Assembly: GCA_964384805.1 (NCBI GenBank)
Contig: CAYLLO010000020.1
Location: forward strand, 1-23,742
DNA length: 23,742 bases
Reading direction: 5' to 3'
Origin: HGM10611 sp964384805
GTDB lineage: Bacteria; Bacillota_I; Bacilli_A; ML615J-28; CAG-313
A program made the translations under genes and the position numbers. The notes below the pieces were generated by a model. The model saw only the letters and a list, made by a program, of their open reading frames with translations, had not been told where the DNA came from and ran no database searches. Every line of letters starts with the position of its first letter. The stretch's first letter is position 1. This document shows, piece after piece, positions 1-7,359 of the stretch.

Positions 1-57
1 TCTTTCTAGATTGGATTCGCACCAACTACATTATATACACCGAACTGGCGCACCCCC
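1..57. other. Unassigned edge stretch, end of an unidentified unit
   Basis: This short stretch is richer in G+C than its surroundings and lies between the window edge and a plus-strand terminator. The hexamer CGCACC occurs twice (about 18-23 and 50-55). Two plus-strand frames are open through it, but neither gives a recognisable peptide. The part around 10-30 loosely resembles the T-arm and 3' end of a tRNA, but the arms do not pair properly, so no tRNA is called. It could be the 3' end of a structured RNA or of a gene lying to the left. Confidence 0.25.
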
Positions 58-92
58 TTACTTATTATATTATATAAGTAAAGGGTTTTTTG
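55..92 (+). terminator. Intrinsic terminator of a unit left of the window
   Basis: CCCTTACTTAT pairs with ATAAGTAAAGGG with one bulged base, and a run of six T follows on the plus strand. In the minus direction the stem is followed by G-rich sequence, so it would not terminate nth transcripts. It therefore belongs to a plus-strand unit ending at the left edge. Confidence 0.65.
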
Positions 93-716
93 TTATTTTT
101 TAGTACACTTCTTAATAAAAGGACATTTTTCACAAAGAGGATTTTTAGCAGTACATAAATATCTTCCAAAAAAAATTAAATAATGGTGGAGTATTCCCCA
201 ATCTTCTTCTTTAAACATTGCTTTTAGTTTATGTTCAATTGTTAAAACATTATCATTTTCATTAACTAATCCAAGTCTTTTTGATACTCTTGACACATGT
301 GTATCAACTGCTAAACCAGGCAAATTATATCCAACTGATAAAATAACATTAGCAGTTTTCCTTCCTACTCCCGGCAAAGTGATTAATTCTTCTAATGTTT
401 TAGGTATTTCATAATTATAATTATTAACTACTTCTTTAGCAAAATTGATGATATTCTTCGCTTTCATTTGAAATAATCCTACCGAATGGATAATTTCTTC
501 AACCTCTTTAGAATTAGCCAAACTTAAAGCTTGGAGATTAGGGTATTTAGTGAATAATTGAGGGGTAATATTATTTACTCTTTCATCTGTTGTTTGAGCA
601 CTTAAAATAACCGCAACAGATAATTCATAAATATTACTATGATTTAACTCACAATGAGCATTAGGAAACAAGTTGCTTAATTTAGATAATATTTCTTTAG
701 TAATTACGTTTGACAT
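93..716 (-). CDS. nth: Endonuclease III, DNA glycosylase/AP lyase
   Basis: Base-excision repair enzyme that removes oxidised pyrimidines and cuts the abasic site. The 207-residue protein has the helix-hairpin-helix motif LPGVGRKTA (about 114-122) with the expected catalytic lysine K120. The catalytic aspartate is D138 in AVDTH. A C-terminal iron-sulphur loop has four cysteines, C188, C195, C198 and C204, in the C-x6-C-x2-C-x5-C spacing of the family. The length is normal. The start ATG lies inside the end of dnaD (20-base overlap), and no strong ribosome site is visible, so translational coupling is likely. The dnaD-nth order is the same as in Bacillus. Confidence 0.96.
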   Translation of the reverse strand: MSNVITKEILSKLSNLFPNAHCELNHSNIYELSVAVILSAQTTDERVNNITPQLFTKYPNLQALSLANSKEVEEIIHSVGLFQMKAKNIINFAKEVVNNYNYEIPKTLEELITLPGVGRKTANVILSVGYNLPGLAVDTHVSRVSKRLGLVNENDNVLTIEHKLKAMFKEEDWGILHHYLIFFGRYLCTAKNPLCEKCPFIKKCTKK

Positions 717-1320
717 GAATACTATTTAAAACCGCTTGAAGTTCAGGATCGACTTCTATCTTTGTCCGATTAGCGTTATTGTGGCGATTAACAATTATCG
801 CATCAGCATAACGTAATTGAGCTTTTTTAGCTTTTAAACTATCTAGTACAGCACTCTTAATTTCATCAATTGAATATTTCTCCTCTACCCACATATTAAC
901 AATTTTTAAATCTTCCACACTCAATAAGCGTTGATAAGTTTTTTCACAATATACCACAATTTCTGATACCATTACAGCAGTATCTTGATCATTAGGTTTA
1001 TCTCCATCTGCTAATAGTTCTGCCACCTTATTAATTAAAGGATCTAATACAAACATTTCACCACTATCATCAATTTTTAATTCTATAAAACCTTGTTGAA
1101 GTAATTCTAAAATTCTTTCGGACAATTCTTTTTCACTAATAGTCATTTTTTCTTCTAATACCGTAGTAGATAGGAAATTATCTTGACTATTTCTTTGAAG
1201 ATTCAAAATTAATAATAATGTCATATTAATTTCATCTAATCCCAAACGTTTATAATTTTGAATTAATACATCACTTAGAGAAATAACATTTGAATGTATT
1301 AGTTTAACATAATTATTCAT
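697..1320 (-). CDS. dnaD: DnaD replication initiation/primosome protein
   Basis: DnaD takes part in loading the replicative helicase at origins and at restarted forks in Bacillota. The 207-residue protein fits the two-domain family. The N-terminal winged-helix part (about 1-105) includes a segment resembling SEKELSERILELLQQGFIEL. The C-terminal DnaB/DnaD-type helical domain (about 127-185) has the SVEDLKIVNMWVEE and ADAIIVNR stretches. The tail is short and basic. The start ATG is preceded by GAGG about nine bases upstream. It overlaps nth by 20 bases, and the two form one transcription unit behind a -10 at 1344-1349. Confidence 0.9.
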   Translation of the reverse strand: MNNYVKLIHSNVISLSDVLIQNYKRLGLDEINMTLLLILNLQRNSQDNFLSTTVLEEKMTISEKELSERILELLQQGFIELKIDDSGEMFVLDPLINKVAELLADGDKPNDQDTAVMVSEIVVYCEKTYQRLLSVEDLKIVNMWVEEKYSIDEIKSAVLDSLKAKKAQLRYADAIIVNRHNNANRTKIEVDPELQAVLNSIHVKRNY

Positions 1321-1343
1321 ATTAATACCTCATATTTTGTTTC

Positions 1344-1368
1344 ATTATATCATAATTATTAAAATTTT
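1344..1368 (-). promoter_or_regulatory. Candidate sigma-A promoter of dnaD-nth
   Basis: An extended -10, TGATATAAT (TATAAT at 1344-1349 on the minus strand), lies about 24 bases before the dnaD start. The best -35 is GGGACA with an 18-bp spacer (1368-1373), only four of six matches. The TG extension probably compensates. Confidence 0.55.
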
Positions 1369-1384
1369 GTCCCTTAACAAAATT
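1363..1384 (-). repeat. Inverted repeat, weak terminator or operator
   Basis: AATTTTGT (minus 1384-1377) pairs perfectly with ACAAAATT (1370-1363) around a 6-base loop. It sits directly after the stop of the membrane protein gene and overlaps the -35 region of dnaD. No clean T-run follows on the minus strand, so either a weak terminator or an operator is possible. Confidence 0.35.
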
Positions 1385-1389
1385 AGCAT

Positions 1390-1809
1390 TTATTGGTATA
1401 TTTTAATAACATGACCTTTTTTAATTCTTTCTAAATCTTTTTCAAAGCACTTTAAATCAGCATTAATAATTATTGTTGTATAATAATATTTTGCTAATTT
1501 AACTATCTCCTTTACTTCATTTGGTGAAAAATTACTAATTAATAAAATAGGAATATTTAATGGTAGTAGTTGTTTAACTAGTGATAAATTATTAGAAAAA
1601 TCCATAATTAAGTTAGGTTTATCAATTAAGGAATCAACAACTGTATATTTTTTTATTAAAAAATCTAAATTATCTTTTTTACCCAAAACCATTATTTTTT
1701 TAATATCAGATTTTGACTTGGTTAAAAAATACAAATAAATAATAAGTAATAAACATACTAAAAAACTAAAAACTAAAATTCCCCAAGGAAAGTTAACATT
1801 TAACATCAT
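1390..1809 (-). CDS. Single-pass membrane protein with DapB-like fragment, function unknown
   Basis: A 139-residue protein. Residues about 10-31 form one strong hydrophobic segment, followed by a basic KSKSDIKK stretch that favours a cytoplasmic C-terminus. The rest (about 38-139) alternates hydrophobic strands and helices. The part around 60-116 resembles the N-terminal nucleotide-binding half of dihydrodipicolinate reductase (DapB): the IMDFS strand end (68-72), then NIPILL (85-90), an FSPNEVKEIVKLAK helix and a TTIII strand. The glycine-rich nucleotide loop and the catalytic C-terminal domain of DapB are absent. Start: two successive ATGs follow AGGTG at good spacing. It sits after rnc, where Bacillus has smc. 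The DapB likeness is from memory of the family and is not proven. Confidence 0.7.
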   Translation of the reverse strand: MMLNVNFPWGILVFSFLVCLLLIIYLYFLTKSKSDIKKIMVLGKKDNLDFLIKKYTVVDSLIDKPNLIMDFSNNLSLVKQLLPLNIPILLISNFSPNEVKEIVKLAKYYYTTIIINADLKCFEKDLERIKKGHVIKIYQ

Positions 1810-1824
1810 TTAAACACCTACTAT

Positions 1825-1853
1825 ATTATATTTATTTTTTGATTTTTGGTGAA
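1825..1853 (-). promoter_or_regulatory. Possible sigma-A promoter of the membrane protein gene
   Basis: TATAAT (minus, 1825-1830) has TTCACC at 1848-1853 with a 17-bp spacer. The -35 matches consensus at four of six positions. The distance to the start is short (about 15 bases). Confidence 0.4.
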
Positions 1854-1906
1854 AAAGATATAATACCGATATTCAACCATTATTTATTTTTAAGTAAAGA
1901 GTAGAC

Positions 1907-1940
1907 AAGATTTTAAGAAATAATTATTTATTAAAATCTT
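1907..1940. repeat. 10-bp inverted repeat after rnc
   Basis: AAGATTTTAA and TTAAAATCTT are perfect 10-bp arms separated by 14 bases, about 43 bases past the rnc stop. No uninterrupted T-run follows on either strand, so it may be a weak terminator or an mRNA 3' stabilising stem. Confidence 0.4.
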
Positions 1941-1982
1941 AAATATTTTTATTATTAGTAGTCATTCATAATAGTTTATCCA

Positions 1983-2678
1983 CTAATTTTTAGCCATTTT
2001 TTCTAGTGCTTCTTTGGCTGCTAATTGCTCAGCATCTTTTTTACTCGTTCCTGTGCCTGTCCCCAAACAAATTCCATCAAGGATTGCACTAATCGTAAAC
2101 ACTCTTTTATGTGGAGGCCCTTGTACATCATCTAAGCGATAAACTAAAATCGCTCTATTTTCTGCTTGAATATATTCTTGTAATTGGCTTTTATAATCAA
2201 CAAATGGTCGAGCATCATTTTCTAAAATTTCCGGAAATACAACTGCTTCTAAAATCTTTTCCACTTCTTCTAACCCTCCACTTAAATATACTGCCGCAAT
2301 AAACGCCTCAAACGCATCATTCAAAACTGCTGGTCTAGTTCTTCCTCCACTTAATTCTTCTCCATGTCCTAAAAGAATTAATTGATCAATTCCAATTGTT
2401 TTACAATACTGTTCATTAGCATCTTCACATACATAAGTAGCTCTAATTTTAGTCATTTTACCTTCTGGAATATTAGGATAAGTATCATAAATATATCTTG
2501 CAACTAAAAGTCCTAATACTGCATCACCTAAAAATTCTAAACGTTCATTACTTTTCATATTATGTTCATTAGCATATGATGAATGGGTTAAGGCCTCAAT
2601 TATGTAATTATTAATACTTATATTTAAATGATATTTTTTTACAATTTGATTAAAAACCTTTTGATTAATTTTTACCAT
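1983..2678 (-). CDS. rnc: Ribonuclease III
   Basis: Double-strand-specific RNase that processes rRNA precursors and other RNAs. The chosen start at 2678 gives 231 residues. It is preceded by AAGGAG seven bases upstream, while the longer reading would begin at a TTG with no ribosome site. The signature ERLEFLGDA is at about 45-53, and the second acidic catalytic pair lies in LNDAFEA (about 120-125). A double-stranded-RNA-binding domain covers about 155-229, starting at DYKSQLQEYIQ. It has its own promoter in the recG-rnc gap. Downstream smc and ftsY, usual in Bacillus, are not present here. Confidence 0.96.
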   Translation of the reverse strand: MVKINQKVFNQIVKKYHLNISINNYIIEALTHSSYANEHNMKSNERLEFLGDAVLGLLVARYIYDTYPNIPEGKMTKIRATYVCEDANEQYCKTIGIDQLILLGHGEELSGGRTRPAVLNDAFEAFIAAVYLSGGLEEVEKILEAVVFPEILENDARPFVDYKSQLQEYIQAENRAILVYRLDDVQGPPHKRVFTISAILDGICLGTGTGTSKKDAEQLAAKEALEKMAKN

Positions 2679-2720
2679 AATACTACTCCTTATCAAATTT
2701 TATATTTATGTATAGTTTAA

Positions 2721-2749
2721 ATTATAGCATATTGTAAGCATTTTATCAA
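2721..2749 (-). promoter_or_regulatory. Sigma-A promoter of rnc
   Basis: TTGATA (minus, 2744-2749) and TATAAT (2721-2726) are separated by exactly 17 bases. The -10 ends about 43 bases before the rnc start. Confidence 0.75.
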
Positions 2750-2794
2750 CCTATTATAATAACTCTTAAGGCACCACAACCTAAAAGCTATTTT

Positions 2795-4831
2795 TTAATC
2801 TAATTGGTTTTGTTTCATTTCATAATTATAATATACCATTTCCCGCAAATTTTGATATTCATCAGCTTCAAAAAATTCTTGTTTTTTGATAATTTCTTCT
2901 GCATCACTATCAGCTTCTTCTAAAATTAAAGTATCAGTTTTAAGATCAGCATATTTAAAATTCATACTTCCAGATTGTTTTTCACCAAAAAATTCTCCTG
3001 GGCCACGATTAGCTAAATCGTATTCCGCAAGTTTAAATCCATCAGTAGTATTTTCTAACATTTTAAGTCGTTTTTCACTGGCTTCTGTTTTCTTTTCTGA
3101 TAATAAAAAACAATATGGTACACTATCACTTCGCATAACACGTCCACGTAATTGATGAAGAGTAGCAACTCCAAAACGCTCTGCCCCTAAAATGAGTATC
3201 GTTGTAGCATTAACCACGTTAACACCGACCTCAATCACACTAGTTGCAACTAAAATATCAATTTCTTTATTCAAAAATTTAGTCATAATATCTTCTTTTT
3301 CAATTGACTTTAATTTTCCATGAATTAATCCTACACGTGCTTCACCTTCAAAATACCTTATCATATTTTCATATATTTCAGTAGCATTTGCCGTATCTAA
3401 GTTTTCAGATTCGTTAATCAATGGTGTTACTACATATATTTGATGACCATTTTTAATTTCCTCACGTATATGTTGCACTACTTGGTATTTTTCATTATTT
3501 TCAACATATTTAGTAATAACTTTTTTGCGGTTAAGCGGCATTTGTTTAATAATTGAAATATCCATATCGCCATAAACAGAAATTGATAATGTTCTGGGAA
3601 TTGGTGTTGCACTCATTTTTAAATAATTAACATCTGCCCCTTTATTTCTAATCATCACTCTTTGACGAACTCCAAACCGATGTTCCTCATCAGCAATAAC
3701 TATTCCTAATGATTGATATTCAACATCATCTTGGAATAAAGCATGAGTTCCAACAACAACATTAATATTCCCATTTTTCAAACCTTCAAGTATTTCTTTA
3801 CGATTTTTTTGAGAAGTTGCGCCTGTCATTAAAGCAATATTAATATCAAATATTTTCAACATTTCCATCAATGTCGCATAATGTTGTTGAGATAAAATTT
3901 CTGTCGGACACATTAATGCCGCTTGATATCCAGCCGATATTACCGCCACAATTGCCATTACTGCCACAATTGTTTTTCCACTACCTACTTCCCCTTGAAG
4001 CAAGCGATTCATTGCGTACGGGGCTTTTAAATCATTCAAAATATCTTCTATTGCTTTTTCTTGATCATTTGTTAATTCATAAGTTAAACTAGATTTAAGT
4101 TGTTCTAACCATTCTAAATTATACTTCATTATTGGACTATGACCATTTTTTTCACGCATAAAATGAAGATATTTCATTGATAACTGGTATTTTAACAATT
4201 CTTCATATTTTAAACGATTATAAGCCAAACGAATTTCATCTAAAGAATTAGGATAATGGAGCAATTTAACACTATTTTTAAAATCTAACAAACCATGTCT
4301 ATTAATGTATTCTATTGGTAGTGTTTCTTCTAATTTTCGACCATATCGATGAAAAACTTTATCAATAATCTCTGAATACTTGTTATCCGTTATTTCTTTT
4401 ATTTTATATACCGGAATAATATCTCTACATATTTCATCGCAAATAATTAAATCATTAATTGTAAAATTATTTAAATTTTTATAAAATCGGCCACTTACTC
4501 TAATTACTTGTCCATAAGTAAGTTTTGTTTTTAAAAATAAACGATTAAATATTGTTGCTCTAAACAAATGTCCTTCTACATCCATCATAAACGATAAGGT
4601 AGATAGTTTACTTTTGACATAATTAATGGTCAATTTACTAGCTACACTACCTTCCAAAACAATATTTTCATCAACTTTAGCATCCTTTATAGATGAAACT
4701 GTATAGTTTTCATAGCGTATGGGAAAATTTGATAGTAAATCTACTACCGTATTAATTCCTTGTTTCTTAAGAGCATTTTTATGACGAGTTAATATATACT
4801 CTTCATTCTCCAATAAAATATCATTTACCAT
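2795..4831 (-). CDS. recG: ATP-dependent DNA helicase RecG
   Basis: RecG remodels stalled forks and branch-migrates Holliday junctions. The start at 4831 (ATG) gives 678 residues, the usual length. An in-frame GTG nine bases upstream overlaps the AGGTG ribosome site and is rejected. The N-terminal wedge/OB-fold domain covers about 50-150. The helicase core has Walker A in LLQGEVGSGKT, the DExH box as DEEH followed by RFGVRQR, SATPIPRTL, and the C-terminal LRGRVMRS motif. The DLANRGPGEFFG segment is typical of the RecG C-terminus. It follows fakA, separated by a strong terminator hairpin, so its level may depend on read-through. Confidence 0.97.
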   Translation of the reverse strand: MVNDILLENEEYILTRHKNALKKQGINTVVDLLSNFPIRYENYTVSSIKDAKVDENIVLEGSVASKLTINYVKSKLSTLSFMMDVEGHLFRATIFNRLFLKTKLTYGQVIRVSGRFYKNLNNFTINDLIICDEICRDIIPVYKIKEITDNKYSEIIDKVFHRYGRKLEETLPIEYINRHGLLDFKNSVKLLHYPNSLDEIRLAYNRLKYEELLKYQLSMKYLHFMREKNGHSPIMKYNLEWLEQLKSSLTYELTNDQEKAIEDILNDLKAPYAMNRLLQGEVGSGKTIVAVMAIVAVISAGYQAALMCPTEILSQQHYATLMEMLKIFDINIALMTGATSQKNRKEILEGLKNGNINVVVGTHALFQDDVEYQSLGIVIADEEHRFGVRQRVMIRNKGADVNYLKMSATPIPRTLSISVYGDMDISIIKQMPLNRKKVITKYVENNEKYQVVQHIREEIKNGHQIYVVTPLINESENLDTANATEIYENMIRYFEGEARVGLIHGKLKSIEKEDIMTKFLNKEIDILVATSVIEVGVNVVNATTILILGAERFGVATLHQLRGRVMRSDSVPYCFLLSEKKTEASEKRLKMLENTTDGFKLAEYDLANRGPGEFFGEKQSGSMNFKYADLKTDTLILEEADSDAEEIIKKQEFFEADEYQNLREMVYYNYEMKQNQLD

Positions 4832-4846
4832 ACAATACACCTTCTT

Positions 4847-4875
4847 AAAAAAAGGGAGTTAAAACTCCACTTTTT
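4847..4875 (-). terminator. Intrinsic terminator/attenuator between fakA and recG
   Basis: On the minus strand AAAAAG-T-GGAGT pairs with ACTCC-CTTTTT around a TTTA loop, with one bulge, and ends in seven T. It begins four bases after the fakA stop and ends about 16 bases before the recG start. No clear promoter lies between it and recG. Confidence 0.75.
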
Positions 4876-4878
4876 GTT

Positions 4879-6552
4879 TTATTCAATTGACAAAATATAA
4901 CTATATACGTCTTGTTTTCCTTCAATAATATCAACTTCAATATCTTCGTAAGTACTTTCAATATAATCTTTAATTCTTTCGACTTCTTCTACAGTTACAT
5001 CACAACCATAAATAATTGTAATAATTTCCTTTTCACTTAAATCTGTTTTTTCAAGCATTACTTTTAAAGCCTCTGCTTTAGTTTTTTCGCTTGAAACCAT
5101 TTTGGAATTACAAATTCCAATATAATCATCTTTATGAATTGAAATACCATCAAGTTCAGCATCTCTAATAGAATAAGTAATAAGTCCTGTTGTAACATTT
5201 TTTATTACTTCATCGATTTCTGACATAATTTTTTCTGAATCTCCACTTGATACATCTAACATTGTTAAAGCAGAATAGCCTTGAGCTAATGATTTAGAAT
5301 TTGCTACTAAAATATTAGCTCTTTCATAGTATTTAGCAGCTTGTTTAGCAGTTAGCATAATGTTGCTATTGTTAGGGAAAACAATAATGTTTTCAGCGTT
5401 AATTAAATCAAACCCTTTAACAAAATCTTCTGCTGATGGATTCATACTTTGACCACCAGATACAATGTAGTCAACCCCCATTGCTTTGAATGTTTCTACT
5501 AAACCTTCCCCAGAGGCAACAGCTACAACCGCATATTTTTTACGTTCTTGTAATTCACGTAGCTCTACACATTCAGGACAATTACATAACGCTTGAACTT
5601 CCTCAGATTCATTATGTTGAACAGACATATTTTCAATCTTAATAGTGATGTATTCTCCCCATTGTTGACAATAATTTAACACTTCCCCTGGAGTTTTAGT
5701 ATGAACATGAACTTTAACAATATCTTCATCTTTAAAACATACAATTGAATCACCGATAGTTTCTAAATAATCTTTAATGATTGTTTCATCAAAAGTTGCA
5801 ATTTTAACCTTTGCATGTTGTAATTGTAAAATAAATTCAGTACAATAACCATATTCTAAAACGCTATGTGCATTAAAATTATGATTAGCTTTAACCATTC
5901 CGATAGTCGAAGATGGTTGTTCATCAACTATCATCTCTCCTTTTAATGCTTTTTGCATACCTTCTAAAACATAGATATACCCTGCCCCTCCTGAATCAAC
6001 AACACCTGCATCTTTAAGTACTGGTAAAAGTTCAGGTGTTCTTTCTAATGAAGCCCGGGCTTCTTTAATTAATAATTCAAAATACTCCTCAATAGTTGTC
6101 TTTTTGTTAGATTTTTTCAAAGCATATTCAGCTGATTCTCTGGCAACTGTTAAAATAGTTCCTTCAGCAGGTTTCATTACTGCTTTATACGCTTGAACAA
6201 CCCCCATTTTAAAAGCTTTACCTAATTCGATTGCATTAACTTCATTAAATCCATCTAATCCTTTGTAAATACCTCTAAATAATTGAGACAGAATAACTCC
6301 TGAATTCCCACGAGCCCCCATAAGCATTCCACGTGACAAACGTTTAGCCATTGCTCCAATATTTGTTTCTTGACAACTAGTGATTTCTTCTACACCAGCT
6401 TCAATTGTCATACGCATATTTGTTCCTGTATCTCCATCAGGAACTGGGAAAACATTTAATGCATCAACTATTTTATAGTTAGCACGAAGACAAGCCGCTC
6501 CATTAATTACTAATTGTTTATATAGCAAGCCGTCTACTTTTATTGTTTCCAT
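4879..6552 (-). CDS. fakA: Fatty acid kinase ATP-binding subunit (DAK2/DhaL-type, YloV family)
   Basis: FakA phosphorylates exogenous fatty acids held by a FakB (DegV) partner. No fakB is visible in this window. The 557-residue protein is of family length. Its N-terminal DhaL kinase domain (about 1-200) carries PDGDTGTNM (metal/ATP site, about 38-46), LMGARGNSGVILSQLFRG and PAEGTILTVARE. The middle part has a CNCPEC cysteine cluster. The C-terminal part includes VSGGQSMNPS and FPNNSNI, as in YloV/FakA proteins. Start: AGGAGG eight bases before ATG. The yloU (Asp23-like) gene that normally precedes it is absent. It is divergent from rpmB, and both have consensus promoters. Confidence 0.92.
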   Translation of the reverse strand: METIKVDGLLYKQLVINGAACLRANYKIVDALNVFPVPDGDTGTNMRMTIEAGVEEITSCQETNIGAMAKRLSRGMLMGARGNSGVILSQLFRGIYKGLDGFNEVNAIELGKAFKMGVVQAYKAVMKPAEGTILTVARESAEYALKKSNKKTTIEEYFELLIKEARASLERTPELLPVLKDAGVVDSGGAGYIYVLEGMQKALKGEMIVDEQPSSTIGMVKANHNFNAHSVLEYGYCTEFILQLQHAKVKIATFDETIIKDYLETIGDSIVCFKDEDIVKVHVHTKTPGEVLNYCQQWGEYITIKIENMSVQHNESEEVQALCNCPECVELRELQERKKYAVVAVASGEGLVETFKAMGVDYIVSGGQSMNPSAEDFVKGFDLINAENIIVFPNNSNIMLTAKQAAKYYERANILVANSKSLAQGYSALTMLDVSSGDSEKIMSEIDEVIKNVTTGLITYSIRDAELDGISIHKDDYIGICNSKMVSSEKTKAEALKVMLEKTDLSEKEIITIIYGCDVTVEEVERIKDYIESTYEDIEVDIIEGKQDVYSYILSIE

Positions 6553-6601
6553 TTCATTTTCCTCCTAGGATATTTTTATAATTGATAAAACATACTTTAT
6601 T

Positions 6602-6630
6602 ATTATACCATATATGTATCAAAATTGCAA
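6602..6630 (-). promoter_or_regulatory. Sigma-A promoter of fakA
   Basis: TTGCAA (6625-6630) and TATAAT (6602-6607, minus strand) are spaced by 17 bases, about 50 bases before the fakA start. Confidence 0.8.
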
Positions 6631-6655
6631 GTGATTAAAAAAATCGACCTAAGCG

Positions 6656-6668
6656 TAGTGTCACACTA
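6656..6668. promoter_or_regulatory. Candidate operator palindrome between divergent promoters
   Basis: TAGTGT-C-ACACTA is a perfect 6+1+6 palindrome. It lies just upstream of the fakA -35 and about 46 bases before the rpmB -35. The position suits a regulator binding site, but no regulator can be named. A FapR-type box would look different. Confidence 0.35.
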
Positions 6669-6714
6669 GTTTAAATTTATAAACACACACTTTTTATTTT
6701 TTTATATATTTTTC

Positions 6715-6743
6715 TTGCAATAAAAGAACTTTTATGTTATAAT
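6715..6743 (+). promoter_or_regulatory. Sigma-A promoter of rpmB
   Basis: TTGCAA (6715-6720) and TATAAT (6738-6743) with a 17-bp spacer. AAGGAGG at 6772-6778 is the ribosome site of rpmB. Confidence 0.85.
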
Positions 6744-6785
6744 GAGTAAGATTTAAAGTATCAAAAATTTTAAGGAGGATTTATT

Positions 6786-6977
6786 ATGGCTCGTAAATGT
6801 TATGTTACAGGATTATCAAGCGTATCAGGAAATAAACGTTCTCACTCATTGCAAGCATCTCGTCGCACTTGGAAAGCAAATCTTCAAAAAGTTCGTATTG
6901 TTGATGAAAAGGGACGTGTTGTAAGAGTTTATGTATCTACTCGTGCTTTACGTTCAGGATTAGTTACTCGTGCTTAA
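6786..6977 (+). CDS. rpmB: 50S ribosomal protein L28
   Basis: A 63-residue basic protein of the large ribosomal subunit. It begins MARKCYVTG and contains the typical GNKRSHS, RRTWKANLQKVRI and VSTRALRSG segments seen in L28 of Bacillota. The start is fixed by AAGGAGG seven bases upstream. It is monocistronic: its own promoter lies before it and a strong hairpin follows ten bases after the stop. It is one of only two plus-strand genes here and divides the block between spoVM and fakA, as in Bacillus. Confidence 0.98.
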   Translation: MARKCYVTGLSSVSGNKRSHSLQASRRTWKANLQKVRIVDEKGRVVRVYVSTRALRSGLVTRA

Positions 6978-6986
6978 ATCAACTAA

Positions 6987-7015
6987 AAAATAAACAAGTT
7001 TCTTTGTTTATTTTT
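6987..7015 (+). terminator. Intrinsic terminator of rpmB
   Basis: AAAATAAACAA (6987-6997) pairs perfectly with TTGTTTATTTT (7004-7014) around a 6-base loop, with the T-run forming the 3' arm. Confidence 0.75.
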
Positions 7016-7200
7016 AACATTACTATTCGTAAATTAATAGTTAATGTCCAAAAGATGTAATATTTAAATTAGAATGCTAGCTATAAGAGCTAGTATTTTA
7101 ATTTATAATTAGCTGTACTAATCAATTATAAAATTTCCATATAGACATTTTCATTTCACTTTATATTTTTCTCCAAATAGAAAACTTTATAGTAATTTTT
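7016..7200. other. Gene-free stretch with consecutive hairpins
   Basis: No open frame is convincing here. Hairpin 1 has 7017-7027 pairing with 7036-7047 (11 bp, one bulge). Hairpin 2 has 7073-7082 pairing with 7088-7097 (10 bp with a G-T pair). A third, imperfect hairpin is near 7101-7136. On the plus strand hairpin 2 is followed by a T-rich tail. It could be the remains of a terminator region or a small structured RNA. No strong promoter is seen on either strand. Confidence 0.3.
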
Positions 7201-7211
7201 AGCATGATGAA

Positions 7212-7238
7212 GCAAAAAGGCCTTAAGGCCTTTTTTGC
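7212..7238 (-). terminator. Bidirectional terminator after spoVM
   Basis: GCAAAAAGGCC and GGCCTTTTTTGC form a near-perfect stem around TTAA, with A and T runs on both sides. It starts about six bases past the spoVM stop on the minus strand. It ends the rsmB-to-spoVM unit and could also stop rpmB read-through. Confidence 0.8.
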
Positions 7239-7243
7239 TTTCG

Positions 7244-7327
7244 CTATTTCTTTTTGCTGAAAAGCCCAACTAAAAAGGAAATAAAGCGAGAAATACATCT
7301 AGGTAATTGAATAGTATAAAAACGCAT
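7244..7327 (-). CDS. spoVM: Stage V sporulation protein M (27 aa)
   Basis: In Bacillus, SpoVM is an amphipathic peptide that recognises the convex forespore membrane and anchors the coat morphogenetic ATPase SpoIVA. This 27-residue frame begins MRFYTIQLP, matching the family's MKFYTIKLP start, including the proline at position 9. An amphipathic helix and a basic end, GLFSKKK, follow. The start ATG is preceded by AAAGGAG five bases upstream, which fixes it. It lies between thiN and rpmB, the same place as in Bacillus. It begins about 43 bases after the thiN stop and is followed at once by a terminator. Family membership rests on sequence plus position, and both agree. Confidence 0.92.
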   Translation of the reverse strand: MRFYTIQLPRCISRFISFLVGLFSKKK

Positions 7328-7359
7328 AAACTCTCCTTTGTTAATAAAGTATATGCGTT
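7321..7359 (-). promoter_or_regulatory. Possible start-codon-masking hairpin of spoVM
   Basis: On the minus strand AACGCATA (7359-7352) is complementary to TATGCGTT (7328-7321), which contains the spoVM start codon. The ribosome site lies in the 23-base loop. The 5' arm overlaps the candidate SigmaE -10, so only transcripts reading through from thiN would contain both arms. Confidence 0.35.

Noticed and set aside
10..40. tRNA 3' end
   Set aside because: The sequence resembles a T-arm, but the stem arms do not pair and no CCA or acceptor partner is visible.
2111..2302. Plus-strand frame opposite rnc
   Set aside because: Antisense shadow of the RNase III gene, with no ribosome site.
3871..4092. 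Plus-strand frame opposite recG
   Set aside because: Antisense shadow of the helicase core, with biased composition.
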